A DNA stretch of 64,000 nt, taken from the NCBI RefSeq assembly GCF_047675955.1, contig NC_132911.1, positions 79,377,208 to 79,441,207 on the forward strand, given 5' to 3'. A program made the position numbers and the translations under genes. Source of the stretch: Chlorocebus sabaeus (Eukaryota > Chordata > Mammalia > Primates > Cercopithecidae). Shown piece after piece: positions 32,952-44,040 of this stretch (within the stretch, counting starts at the first letter, position 1; each line of letters opens with the position of its first letter). The notes under the pieces are model-generated. The model had not been told where the DNA came from and searched no databases. It saw only the letters and a program-made list of their open reading frames with translations.

Positions 32952-33959
32952 GAAATGTTAATACACTTCCAGAAAACAAAAAATTTTAAAACATAGTCAT
33001 AAAAAACATAAACTCATTTTTATCATTAGATTCGGTAGACATATAATTATACTTTAATAAAATAATATAAAGTAACACGGATGAAAATACAGTTAGGCAA
33101 ACCAAACAAGTTGTTCATTGAAAGTGTGATTATTATAAATTAATATAAATAATCACTATTACACTTGTCACCTTTTGTCATTCCACAATTATTTCTAAAT
33201 AAAATGCTATGCGTGAAATAAGCATTTCATACATTTTATGACTATGGGAGCACTTTGAATATTCATAGTATGTAATTAATAGAGTTTTTAATGTGACAAA
33301 TGAGCTCATTTCTTGCTTGTTTAATGTATCTAAACTGGATTGGACTGATGACAACACTACAAGGAATACTGTATTATTGAAATTGTTTCCATATTTTGTT
33401 ACACTAAATCAATTTCACAAAAGCATGTTGACAGGTATGTACTTGTAATGACGCATATACATAAGCATATGCATATTTAAGAAATCATGAGTTCACTCTC
33501 ATACCTCCAATTCGAATCTGTCACCAGACGATCTTTCTTGACTTTTCTCATTCCCTGTTTGTCTCTTCTTGGACAGCCAGAGCCCTGGCTCCCAATAACT
33601 ACAACACATTTTTTCATTTGCTTAGTCCTATATTGACATCTAAAACTGTTTCAGAATTACTTCCATTGTACCACTGTAAAACTTAAAACAAGTATTGGAT
33701 ATGTTAAAACTTTTTCCCTGTCCCTAACATCCAACCCTGCTCCAGACTGAGGGAATACAGACAAATAATGAGTTCACAGGAAACTTGGATTAATTCCTTT
33801 CTTTCCTCTCAATCTCCGTCCCTCTTTCTTTCTCTCCATCCTTCCCTCCCTTCCTTTCTTCCTTTTCAGTTATGATATTCATTTAGAATACAATTTACCT
33901 TCATGCATTTTACCTTGCTTTCTTTCTGTTTTATGGTTTTCTTTCTGCTTTCATTCTTA
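32952..33959. other. no recognised element; CT-rich tract at 33790-33868
   Basis: AT-rich 1 kb. A pyrimidine-rich patch of TTTCTTTCC/TCCCTTCC units lies near 33790-33868. Confidence 0.4.
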
Positions 33960-34460
33960 TTTATTGAAATTTTAAAATACGTATGTTATGCTTTCAAAAG
34001 TAAAAACAATATATATAAAAGTATTACAACAGGACTCACACTCTCATTATCTCTTCTACTCTATACTCCAATCACATGTAACCAATTTCAGTGGGATTAT
34101 TTTTCATAAAGATTAGCAAATATATGTGTATTAGTTTTTGCTTTTTTCTTTCATGAGTAGGGTAAATATATAAGCTTTTCTTTTCCCCTCACTTTGCTTT
34201 TTTTCCCCTCCACTTAATTGTATCTCTTGAAAGTTACTCCAAATCCATTTATAGAGATCCTCCTCATTATTTCTTTGTAGTTGCATAGTACTGCATTGTA
34301 TATGTGTATTCATTGTATATTTAACCAGCATCCTAGGCTTGGATATTTAGGCAGTTTCAATATTTGTAACTATAAACAATCCTATAACAAATAACATTGT
34401 GCATATATTTATCATGGTTGGAGATGTATCTTCAGGATTAATTCATAGTAATGAGATTAA
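33960..34460 (-). mobile_element. old L1 3'-end fragment (L1M type)
   Basis: 'tgcatagtactgcattgtat', 'tttaaccagcatcct', 'tataaacaatcctataacaa', 'tatcttcaggattaattc' follow antisense L1M order. Confidence 0.65.
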
Positions 34461-36157
34461 AGCATCCAAAGAGTAAATGAAAATATAATTATTTTTAGTT
34501 TTTATACAACATTAACCCATGGAGCCTGGGATTGCAGGCGGATGCCATAATTATTTAGTATTTTCAAAATTCACTTTCAAATCTCCATCCATAACCTGTT
34601 TTAATTTATAGTTAACTTAAATGACAAATTTTTTACATGTCTGAAATTTGATGAAAACTAAATTCCAAAGTACTCTATCAGATTCATAGGATTCAATGCT
34701 AATTTTTTGGCTGATGTGCAATATCAAGATCTTCACTGATAATATTGTTAAATTATAGGACACGTCACAATAATCTAAAAGCTTTGCTCTTTTAGGCTTC
34801 TGATTTTCATTTTTGTTTTTTATCTAACATTGAAAAACATATTACATTTTTTTCTTGGAAAGATATATGAAGAGCAGTGAATATACTAAAGATAAAGACA
34901 ATGAAGTAAGTCTGGCAGTCTCAATCATATCTTTACTTGGGATCAAAATGGTTTAATAATTGCAAAGATATTAAGAGTTCCCATGTATGAAATCATGTCA
35001 AAAACTTTAAACATTCTCTATTGAACATTTTCCTTTATTAAGCATTATACCTCCACATGAAATAGAGATTTTTAAATAAAATAAGCTTCCATGTTATGAT
35101 CATAATATAATAATTTCTAACTTAAAACCATTCTTTAGAGAATTCAGTTTTTACTACATCACTAAGACTGTTTTTTATAGTAAGTCTTTCTTGGTGAAGC
35201 AATCAGAATATTGATTTCTATTCTCATGGAAGCTCCTTAAATTTTTTTTCTTTCCAGTTTCCAAACACAGTATTGAAGGTGAAAGCTTCTTAATCTGCAT
35301 AACTATTCCAGAATATTGCCTTGTCATTGCAACTGTGCCATCAGAACATTATCTTAATGAAACTTAAACTCCCAACTATTAGTCAATGTAATCCTTTTCA
35401 GTTTTGCAAATCTATAGCTGGTTGCTTCTAGTCATCAATGATGTTCAGAAAATACTTGTCTATATTACCAGCCTGTACAGTTTACACAGAGATCAAAATA
35501 ACCGCCACGTTCGTGATATTTTTGCATTCATCCAGTTCCTAGCTGTATTTGTTCTGTGAGTGGGTCCACGATTTTTCTTCATTTTCTTTGTGTTTTAAAG
35601 TATGCTGTCATTGAAAAGTGGGACTTAAGCTACTTTCTTTGCAGTGGTTGCAGCTGTCATTTCTAACACACTTTTGATGCAGTCTTTCACTAATGTCTCA
35701 GCAACTTTTTATGATTTTTTAGCTTTAACAAGACCAACTGCTTTTCAAAACCATCTATCAAGTGCTTATGTTTAAATAGGAATATGTGTAGTTTCACAGA
35801 TTGCCAACAATTATGACTAAGAAACTAAATCACATATATGGAAGACAATGTTTTGTTTCTTTGAAATTTATTTTTTGTTATTTTGTTTAGTGTTACCACT
35901 ACATTCTGAAAAGGTATACCTTGTCCTGACCAAAATTAAGGAAAAAAAAGTGAAGCTTATACTGCTGGCAAAAAACTAAACATTAAAAATAAATACACAA
36001 ATTTTACAGCCCTAATTTAATTAATAATGTTACATTATAAATTTTAAAAGTAGGCTTAACTTTAAATTAAAAGACTATACATGTATTTATAAAAGCATAT
36101 ATCCTAATTTTATCCCATTTTTATACACTTTAATTCATTTCTTCTTCTTATTATTAT
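34461..36157. other. repeat-poor AT-rich region, no recognised element
   Basis: About 1.7 kb free of recognisable Alu, L1, MIR or LTR. Both strands were read for transposase or pseudogene signatures and none was convincing. Confidence 0.4.
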
Positions 36158-36360
36158 TATTATTTTTGAGACAAGATCTTGCTATATTGCCCAAGCTGGA
36201 GTACATTAATGTGATCACGGCTCACTGCAGCCTCAACCTCTCGGTCTCCAGTGATCCTTCCACCTTAACCTGAGTAGCTGGAATTACAGGCAGGCACCAC
36301 AATGCCCACCTAAATTTTAAATTTTTTTGTAGAGACAAAAGGTTTTGCTATAGTGCTGGT
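36158..36360 (-). mobile_element. AluJ fragment
   Basis: (TTA)n then GAGACAAGATCTTGCTATATTG, 'gatcacggctcactgcagcc', 'taattacaggcaggcaccac'-like region; ends early after the mid A-rich region. Confidence 0.85.
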
Positions 36361-36538
36361 TTATATACTTTCAGGTTGCAGTTCCCAATCTAATTTAAAA
36401 AATATTACATGGTTCTATTGTGCATGACTTGTATGTGTGTTTTTTAAAATTTTTATTTTATTGTCCTAAGAATACTTAATATGAGAGCTACTTTGTAACA
36501 CATTTTTATTTATTTTTTATTTTTAGAGCCAGGATTAG

Positions 36539-36540
<2 letters not shown>

Positions 36541-36573
<33 letters not shown>

Positions 36574-36858
36574 CCTGAGACAGAGTCTCGCAATGTCACC
36601 CAGGCTAAAGTGCAATGGCACAGCCCCTGCACACTGCAACCTCTGTCTCCCAGGTTCAAGTGATTCTCGTACCTTAGCATCCTGAGCAGCTGGGATTGCA
36701 GGTGTGCGCCACCACACCCAGCTACTGTTTGTATTTTTAGTAGAGATGGGGTTTTGCCATGTCGGCCAGGCTGATGTCAGACTCCTGGCCTCAAGTGATC
36801 CGCCCTCTTCAGCCTCCCAAAGTGCTGGGATTACAGATGTGAGCCACCATGCCTGGCC
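36541..36858 (-). mobile_element. Alu with a 32-base T run
   Basis: T run 36542-36573, then complete antisense Alu ending GAGCCACCATGCCTGGCC. Confidence 0.95.
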
Positions 36859-37139
36859 TTTATAACAAATTTTGAAGTGTACAAGAGAATATTATTAACT
36901 GTAGGCATAATGTATAGCAGATCTTGATAACTGTTTTTTGTCATACTGTGAGTTCAACATTATCAAACTAGCCAAGTCCTATTAAATGATATGAGTTCAC
37001 TGATTCTGTGCTTGGATATTATAGCAAAGCCAGATTACTGTTAAAATTTCTAAATGCTTGCTCTTCATTTCTATACTTATCCCATCACAAACTTGTAGCA
37101 AACTATCAGCTAACTGGCTTGGGTCCACAAACCACACAT

Positions 37140-37680
37140 TGATTTTTGCACCTGGAAACATACACCAGAATATTTATAGCAACACTGTTTGCAAAAGCAA
37201 AAATTGGAAACGTCCCAAATGTCCATTTGTAGTAGAATGGATAAATGCATTGTGGTATACTCATGTGATGATTTACTATATAGTAGAGAAAATAAATAAA
37301 GCATTCTTGTGTCTATTAACATAGATGAGTCTTATAAACACAATGTTCAGGAAAAAAAATCAAGTCAGAGAAGAATGCATTACAGTAGTATTTTATTTAT
37401 ATAAAGATTCAAAAGAGAAACAACTAAATAGTTAATTGTTACTAACCATAGATATGTGGTAAAACTCAAAGAAATGCAAGAAGGTATTATCACAGAATAG
37501 AAATTACCCCAGGGAGTGGAGATTCAACCAAGTTCAGGTACCAGGGCACTCCAAAATTACTGTATATGCTCTACTTTATAACCTGGGTATTGGGCATATG
37601 GATATTCATTTCATTGTTATTAAACTCAACACATATTAAATATTCTTTTGCATATATATTTTATAATAAAATTACCAAAA
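37140..37680 (+). mobile_element. L1 3' end (L1MB/L1MC type)
   Basis: 'tttatagcaacactgtttgc', 'cccaaatgtccatttgtagt', 'gaatggataaatgcattgtg', 'tataacctgggtattgggc', then an A-rich end. Sense-strand L1 3' UTR pattern. Confidence 0.8.
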
Positions 37681-37779
37681 TTATAAATAGGCAAGACTTT
37701 TAAAAAATATTTTTGAAATACATTTAAAAACATGTGAATAGCCTAGCACAAATATAGAAATTTGATCATGACAATATAA

Positions 37780-38470
37780 AAACCTGGTTTTTAAGGTGTT
37801 CAGGGATAAAAATAAAATAAAATGCCTATATTCTGTGAGTTTGCCAGAACAACTGTAGAACAAGTGAAGCAGAACAGTCAAGGTCAGATGACTATCAGTA
37901 TAAATAAATAAGGGCGACTTGTCGTACTGGATATTAATTAAACTCTAAAACTATGATAATTAATGCTCTATCATACTGATTTGAGAAATGAAGAGTAGAG
38001 CAATGAAACAACATAAAAGCTCTGAAACACAACCTGATATTTGTACGTTTCTAATATAAGATTATAAGATGTAAGTATAATGCATGCTTATAATATGTTA
38101 TTGTAATATATATAAGGGGGAAACCAATAAGTACTGCTGGATACTGTTACGAATATTTGTTGGGAATGAAAAATTGTAAGTGAAATATTCCAAAAATTTT
38201 TTAAAAACACCAAAAAGGACAACTATCTATTTAATCTTGGGATAAGGAAAACTTTCTAAAAATAAAAGCAAAGTAAGAAACTATAAAAGGAAGTAATGAC
38301 AGATTTGATGAAAGTTAAACATTTAAAAAATACATAGGACTATATCAGAATTATTACAAATCAAGCAGCCTATTGACATTATTTTCTATATTACAAATAC
38401 AGATTTGACTCCCTAAAATGCAAAAGACTTCATAAATTAAGACGAAAATTTCTCAAACCTCATTAAAAAT
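37780..38470 (+). mobile_element. second L1 fragment, ORF2 part (L1M type)
   Basis: ORF2 C-terminal-like series ('gaaaactttctaaaaat', 'gacagatttgatgaaagtt', 'attacaaatcaagcag', 'acttcataaa...', 'ctcaaacctcattaaaaatg'). It lies downstream of a 3' end, so it is a separate insertion. Confidence 0.55.
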
Positions 38471-38699
38471 GACAAAGAAAATCAAATAGCATAATTTCAC
38501 AAAAACTGAGATTTGGGGGAGTATAGTGGTTAGAATGAAGATCACGTTGCTATCTTTGAAGGGCCCAAAAAGTTGTTTAAATAAAATAGAAGTTTCTTTC
38601 TCATATAACAACACCAAAGTCTCTGGTCTAGGTTGGATGGCATTTGTGTTATTTGGGGATTCAGACTGCTTCTATCTTTCCACTTTGCTATCTCCTACG

Positions 38700-38870
38700 G
38701 CAGCCATTGACAATTTTTTTTTTGTAAAGAGCCAGATTATAAATACTGTAGAATTTGGGGGTCATATGGTTTCTGTTGCAGTTACTCTACTCTGCAATTG
38801 TAGAATTAAAGCAGCTATAAACAACACATAAACAAATGGTTATAGCTATCTTCCTATAAAACTTTTGTAA
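38700..38870. mobile_element. hAT-type DNA transposon remnant (MER-class, exact family uncertain)
   Basis: 'gtaaagagccagattataaa', 'gtcatatggtttctgttgca', 'actctgcaattgtagaatta', 'cctataaaactttt' follow the order of a well-known short hAT repeat. No coding capacity. The 180 bp before it may be another old repeat. Confidence 0.6.
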
Positions 38871-38879
38871 ATTTGGTTT

Positions 38880-40972
38880 AATTAACTAAAAATACATAAA
38901 TTTTTGGTGTACAAAATGATGTTTTAATATATTCATACACTGTAGAATGGCTAGGTCAAGCTACTTCATATATGTATTATTTCATTAATTTTTTTGTTGT
39001 AAGCTTTATGATACTGGTTTGAGAAATGAAGAATAGTTAAAATCTACTTAAAATCTATTCTCAGCAATTTTTAAGAGTACAACATACTGTTACTAACTAT
39101 AGTCCCCCAATGTACCTATATTCTTCCTGTATAACTAAAATGTTGTATCCTTTGACAAATATTTCTCCAATCCTTTTATTCCCCACCACCTTAGTCTCTG
39201 GCAATCACCATTTTGCTGTCTGTTTCTGAGTTTGACATTGTTAGAGTCCACACAGAAGTGTGATCTGTGACAGGTGTCTTTCTGTGCCTGGGTGATTTCA
39301 CTTAACACAATGTCCTCCAAGTTCACCCATGTTGTTGCAAAATAAAATTTTAATTTTTAAGGCCAAATAGCATTCAATTGTGTATATATTCAACATTTTC
39401 CTTATCTACTCATTGATTGATGGACACTTAGGTTAATTACATGTCTTGGCTATTGTGAATAGTGCTGCAATGAATATGGGTGTGTTTTGGAGGGATCTCA
39501 TATATTTGATCCAATTCCAATAAGAAAAATAAAACAAAAATCAAACATTAATAGCCATAAGTATTCGTAAGGCCTGCAACATACTGATTTCATATTCTTT
39601 GAATATATACACAGTAGTCAGATTGATGGATCATATGGTAGCTCTATTTTTAATTTTTTGAGGAACCTCCATACTGTTTTCCATATTGGCTGTACTAATT
39701 TACATTCTCACCAACTGTGTACAAGGGTTCCCTTTTCTTCTCATTGTCTTTAACACTAATGGTCTTTCATCTTGATATTGATAATAGCCAACTGACAAGT
39801 GTAAGGGGATATCTTATTGTGGTTTTAATCTGCATTTCCCTGATGATTAGTGCCACAATTTGAGTGTGCCCCCCAAAATTCATGTGTTGAACACTTAATC
39901 CATAATGCAACAAGTGTTGAGAAATGGGAACTTTTAGAGACGTTTAAGTCCTGAGGGCTCTGTCTTCATAACTGAATTAATGTTACTATCATGGGAGTGG
40001 GTCATTATCTCTAGAGTGGGTTTGTTAGAAAGGTGAGTTCACAGCTCTCTCACTATGTGTCTTGTGTGCTTTCTTGTCTTTCCACCCTCCACCATGCGAT
40101 GATGAAGCAAAAGCCCTTCACCAGATGCCAGCATCTTGATATTAGACTTTTGAACCTCCAAAATTGTGAGAAATAACTTTCTTTATAAATTATCTAGTCT
40201 GTGGTATTCTGTTATGGCCACACAAAACAGACTAAGACAATTAGTAATGTTGAACATTTTTTCATATGCCTCATTGGCCATGTGTATGTCTTTTTTTTTT
40301 TTTTTTGAGAAATGTCTATTCTGGTCCTTTGCCCATTTGGGCGTTTACTTGTTTTTGTTTTGTTTTCTTTGCCATTGAGTTGTTTGAGTTCCTTACATAT
40401 TTTGGATATTAACCCCTTACAAATGTAAAGCTTGCAAATATATTCTCCCATTCTGCAGGTTGTCTCTTTACTCTGTTGATTGTGTCCTTGGCTGTGCAGC
40501 ACTTTTTAGTCTGATATAATTCCTCTTGTATATTTTTTGCTTTTGTTACCTGTGCTTTTATAGCCATATCCAAAAAAAAAAAAATTGCCCAGAAAAATGT
40601 CATGGAGCTTTTCCCCTATGTTTTCTTCTGGTAGTTTTATAGTTTCAGGTCTTACATTTAAGTCTTTAATCCATGTTGAGTTGATTTTTGTAAATGGTAT
40701 GAGATGAGGGTTAAATTTCATTCTTCTGCATGTGAACATTCAGTTTTCCCCAACACCATTTATTGAAGAGACTGCCCTTTTCCCATTTTGTGTTCTTGGC
40801 ATCTTTAATGAAAATCAATTGATCCTAAGTGTGTGCATTTATTTCTGGGCTCTTTACGCTGTCCCATTGGTCTATGTGCTTATTTGTATGCCAGTACCAT
40901 AATGTTTTGATTACTAGAGCTTTGTAGTAGATTTTAAAATCAGGTAGTGTGATGCCTCCAGCTTTGTTGTTT
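38880..40972 (-). mobile_element. L1 (L1MA/L1MB type), 5'-truncated, interrupted by an LTR
   Basis: About 1.7 kb of antisense L1: 3' UTR ('aactatagtcccccaatgta', 'ctggcaatcaccattttgct'), ORF2 end ('ggctattgtgaatagtgctg', 'ctgcatttccctgatgatta'), the LTR at 39855-40240, then ORF2 again ('gtcctttgcccatttgggcg', 'atccatgttgagttgatttt', 'agtaccataatgttttgatt'). Many stops; not functional. Confidence 0.85.
39855..40240 (+). mobile_element. MST/MLT1-type solo LTR inside the L1
   Basis: 'gccccccaaaattcatgtgt', 'tcaccagatgccagcatct', 'gaacctccaaaattgtgaga', 'gtctgtggtattctgttatg', 'aacagactaagaca'. The 5-bp duplication ATTAG flanks it on both sides, as expected for an LTR insertion. Confidence 0.88.
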
Positions 40973-41613
40973 GTCCCACAAAACTATTTACACGACAGAC
41001 AATTTGGTAGTTTTACAACTTTTGCTCTAGGGCCTTATCTTGTTCTGTTAGGTTGAGGCCTAATCAGAGGCACACCATACTCTAGCTTGCAGGAAGGAGT
41101 GAGCATGGAAGATTTCATGCACAATGTCTGAAGGCCCAGGCACCTAAGTAGCAAACATCACTTCTGATCCCATTCCATTGGTGCAAACTTAGTTCCATGG
41201 CTTCACTGAGCTGCAAGTATGGCTGGGAATATGATCTTCACTTCCGAAGTGCCCAGACACAAATCTTTTGCTGTGGAAGGAGGGAGATCATATATCAGGA
41301 AACTACTGGATATCTTTGCCAAACTAGTATTCAACAAATTCAAAGTAACTTTACAATTTTATAATAAATAATATAAATAAATATTACCAAAGAACAAAAG
41401 TTATAATATTCAGTGTTGCTATTATACCATTTCTAGTGGTTATAGTAGTAGTATTTATAATAACAAAAGATCGTTACAATATTAGTATGTGTCCAACACC
41501 AAAGTACATGATTTATAGACTTCTTTATTCCTAACACAACCTCAAGGTTTGTGCACATTTATTGTCACCACTTTCCAAATAAGTATCTTTTTAATGAATT
41601 TAAAGACTAATGT
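40973..41613. other. possible old repeat, unassigned
   Basis: Motifs such as 'aaacatcacttctgatccca' and 'gagctgcaagtatggctggg' recall old LTR or DNA-repeat sequence, but I cannot name a family. No gene is seen. Confidence 0.3.
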
Positions 41614-41912
41614 GGCTGGGCGCAGTGGCTCACGCCTGTAATCCTAGAACTTTGGAAGCCCCAAGTGGGTGGATCACAAGGTCAGGAGATCGAGACCATC
41701 CTGGCTAACACAGCAAAATCCTGTCTCTACTAAAAATACAAAAAATTAGCTGGGCGTGGTGGCAGGCACCTGTAGTCTCAACTACTTGGGAGGCTGAGGC
41801 AGGAGAATGGCATGAACCCACAAGGTGGAGCTTGCAGTGACCTGAGATTGCACCACTGCACTCCAGCCTGGGCAACAGAGCAAGACTCCGTCTCAAAATA
41901 AAACAAAAAAAA
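41614..41912 (+). mobile_element. AluY-like
   Basis: GGCTGGGCGCAGTGGCTCAC start, GGCATGAACCCACAAGGTGG, A-rich tail; imperfect flanking duplication (GACTAATGT / GGCTAATAT). Confidence 0.94.
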
Positions 41913-42376
41913 GGCTAATATATGCAATTAGTAACTGTTTGAGCCACAGTTCGACACCAGACAGTCCTATTTTAAAGCTTATGCTTTTCACTACTAGATA
42001 ATAAAAATATGAACACTTTTATGAAGAGTGAATATGTTTGCTTTTCCACTTGAATAAGAGATTATTGAAGGCACTCTCTATTATTAATTGTGGTTCTTGA
42101 GCACATGGCCTGGTCTATATTAGATACATTTAGAATAAATTAATGAAGAAATGAACGATTATATAAATTTAAAAACGTTATGTGATTTCTAAAGTTCACC
42201 TAGAGAATAGCAACCATGTCAGGCCTTCCTAACTTCAGCTTTCTATTTTCTATGCCAGGCTGTTCTAATATCTGCAACCAGACTCCTTGTTTCAGGACAA
42301 CAGGCATATGTCTGTGTTGTTCCTTGCCAGAAGCAGAATGGCACCAAGACTAATTACACTGATTTGAGCCTCCTGG
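41913..42376. other. no recognised element
   Basis: Nothing supportable. Confidence 0.35.
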
Positions 42377-42897
42377 TGAGAGGTGAAGCCAGCTGGACTT
42401 CCTGGGTCCAGAGGGGACTTGGAGAACTTTTTTGTCTAGCAAGAGGTTTGTAAAATGCACCAATCAGTGCTCCGTCAAAATGTACCAATCAGCACTCTGT
42501 AGCCAGCTAGAGGTTTGTAAAATACACCAATCAGTGTTCTGTGAAAACACACCAATCAGCACTCTGTAGCTAGCTAGAGGTTTATAAACGGACCAATCTG
42601 TGCTCTGTAAATGGACCAATCAGCGCTCTCTAAAATGGACCTATCAGCAGGACAGGGACAGAGACAAATAAGGGAATAAAAGCTGGCCACCCCCCAGCAA
42701 GCAGTGGCAACCCACTGGGGTCCCCTTCCATGCTGTGGAAGCTTGTTCTTTCGCTCTTCACAATAAATCTTGCTGCTGCTCACTCTTTGGGTCCATGCCA
42801 TCTTTAAGAGCTATGACACTTACTGTGAAGATCCGCAGCTCCATTCTTAAAGTCCTTGAGACCACGAACCCACCAGAAGGAACCAGCTCCAGACACA
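42377..42897 (+). mobile_element. ERV9-type solo LTR (LTR12 family)
   Basis: Begins TGAGAGGTGAAGCCAGCTGG and ends CCAGACACA, matching LTR12. The U3-like part has an array of short units, each with ACCAATCAG-type CCAAT motifs: six matching and one degraded (GACCTATCAG). An AATAAAA TATA-like box lies at 42675-42681, the TTCGCTCTTCA region follows, and an AATAAA polyadenylation signal is at 42762-42767. LTR12 CCAAT arrays are known to recruit NF-Y and can act as promoters or enhancers. No internal viral sequence is present. The four bases on each side (CTGG, TTAG) do not match. Confidence 0.9.
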
Positions 42898-43014
42898 TTA
42901 GGACTAAGACCTTGATCTGCCTTCTTTGTGGGCAAGTTATTTCATATCTCTGATCCTAATATTTTTTGCTTCGTTTTATAAAATAAGTAAAAATAATGTA
43001 TATCACACAAGGTT

Positions 43015-43467
43015 GATGTCATGGACTGAATATTCCTGTCCTTCCCAAATTTATATGTTAAAATCCTTCCCAAATTTTTATGTTAAAGTCCCAGTGTGAT
43101 GGTATTTGGAGATAGGGCCTTCAGGACATAATTAATATTAGAATAGGTGATACAGTGGGGCTCTCATGATGAGATTAATTGCTTTATAAGAAGGGAAGAA
43201 GAGATTTCTCTCTCTCTCTCTCATTCTCTCTCTCCCTCTCTCCCTCTCCCCCTCTCCCCTACTCCACATACAGAGAAAAAGCCCTGTGAGGACATAGCAA
43301 GAAGGCAACTATTAGCAAGCCAGGAAGAGGGCCCTCACCAGAACTCAATTCTGCTAGCACCCTGATTTTGTACTTATAGTCCCAAGAACCAAGCGAAATA
43401 AAATTCTGTTGTTTAAGCCATCCAGTCTCTAGTATTTTGTTATAGCAACCTGAGCTAATTAAGATAG
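43015..43467 (+). mobile_element. MLT1C-like solo LTR with internal TC expansion
   Basis: 'gtcccagtgtgatggtattt', 'ctcatgatgagattaattg', TC-rich tract at 43206-43262, 'agccaggaagagggccctca', 'ttctgttgtttaagccatcc', 'gagctaattaagata'. The TC tract is expanded relative to the usual short CTCTCTCT of this LTR. Confidence 0.88.
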
Positions 43468-43639
43468 GTGGTACTGAGGGTTAAATGAGATAAGTATAAA
43501 ATGTTTAGTACATTTCCCGGTACATCATAAAACCTCAGTACATGAAGTTCTTATTATTCTGGGCATCAAATGGTGTGTCTAGCACTTGGTACCCACTAAT
43601 AGTAAGCACACAGTAGTCCACTTGTTATCTTTCTATGTC

Positions 43640-44040
43640 ATCTTCAACTGTTAACCACCTCCTTGCTCTCCAACCACATTGGCCTACCTGAAGTTTCCAG
43701 AAGATACAGAGCTTGTTGCTGTGTCAGGCTTGTACCTGCTGTGCTCGACACAGAAGGCCTCTTCTCCCTAATTTGCTCAGGTCTCTTAAGTGTCATTCTC
43801 TTAGAGTGACCTTCTTAATTAACCTACCCAAAATAACCCTAATCACTCTGTCACCTCATCCTTCTTCATTTCTTTTCATTAAGTGGTCATTGACATTTTG
43901 AGTAATATATTTAGTTATTTTTGTAGTATCCCTCTTGCTTACCAGAATAAGGTCCATGAGGGCAGGGAATATCCCCAGTGCTGAGAAGAGTATCTAGCCT
44001 ATAGTATCATTAAACCTATTTTTGAGTGATCGAATGAAAG
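43640..44040 (+). mobile_element. L2 3' region
   Basis: 'gctcaggtctcttaagtgtc', 'ttagagtgaccttctt', 'gtccatgagggcagggaata', 'tccccagtgctgagaagagt', 'gagtgatcgaatgaaagg' in L2 order. Confidence 0.8.

Noticed and set aside
35200..35800. Possible processed pseudogene or transposase remnant on the minus strand
   Set aside because: Six-frame reading gave frequent stops and no motif I could match; no poly(A)/target-site duplication pair was found.
42377..42960. Possibility that the LTR12-type element belongs to a fuller provirus
   Set aside because: No primer-binding site, gag, pol or env remnants follow; sequence after 42897 goes into unrelated DNA and a separate MLT1 LTR. It is a solo LTR.
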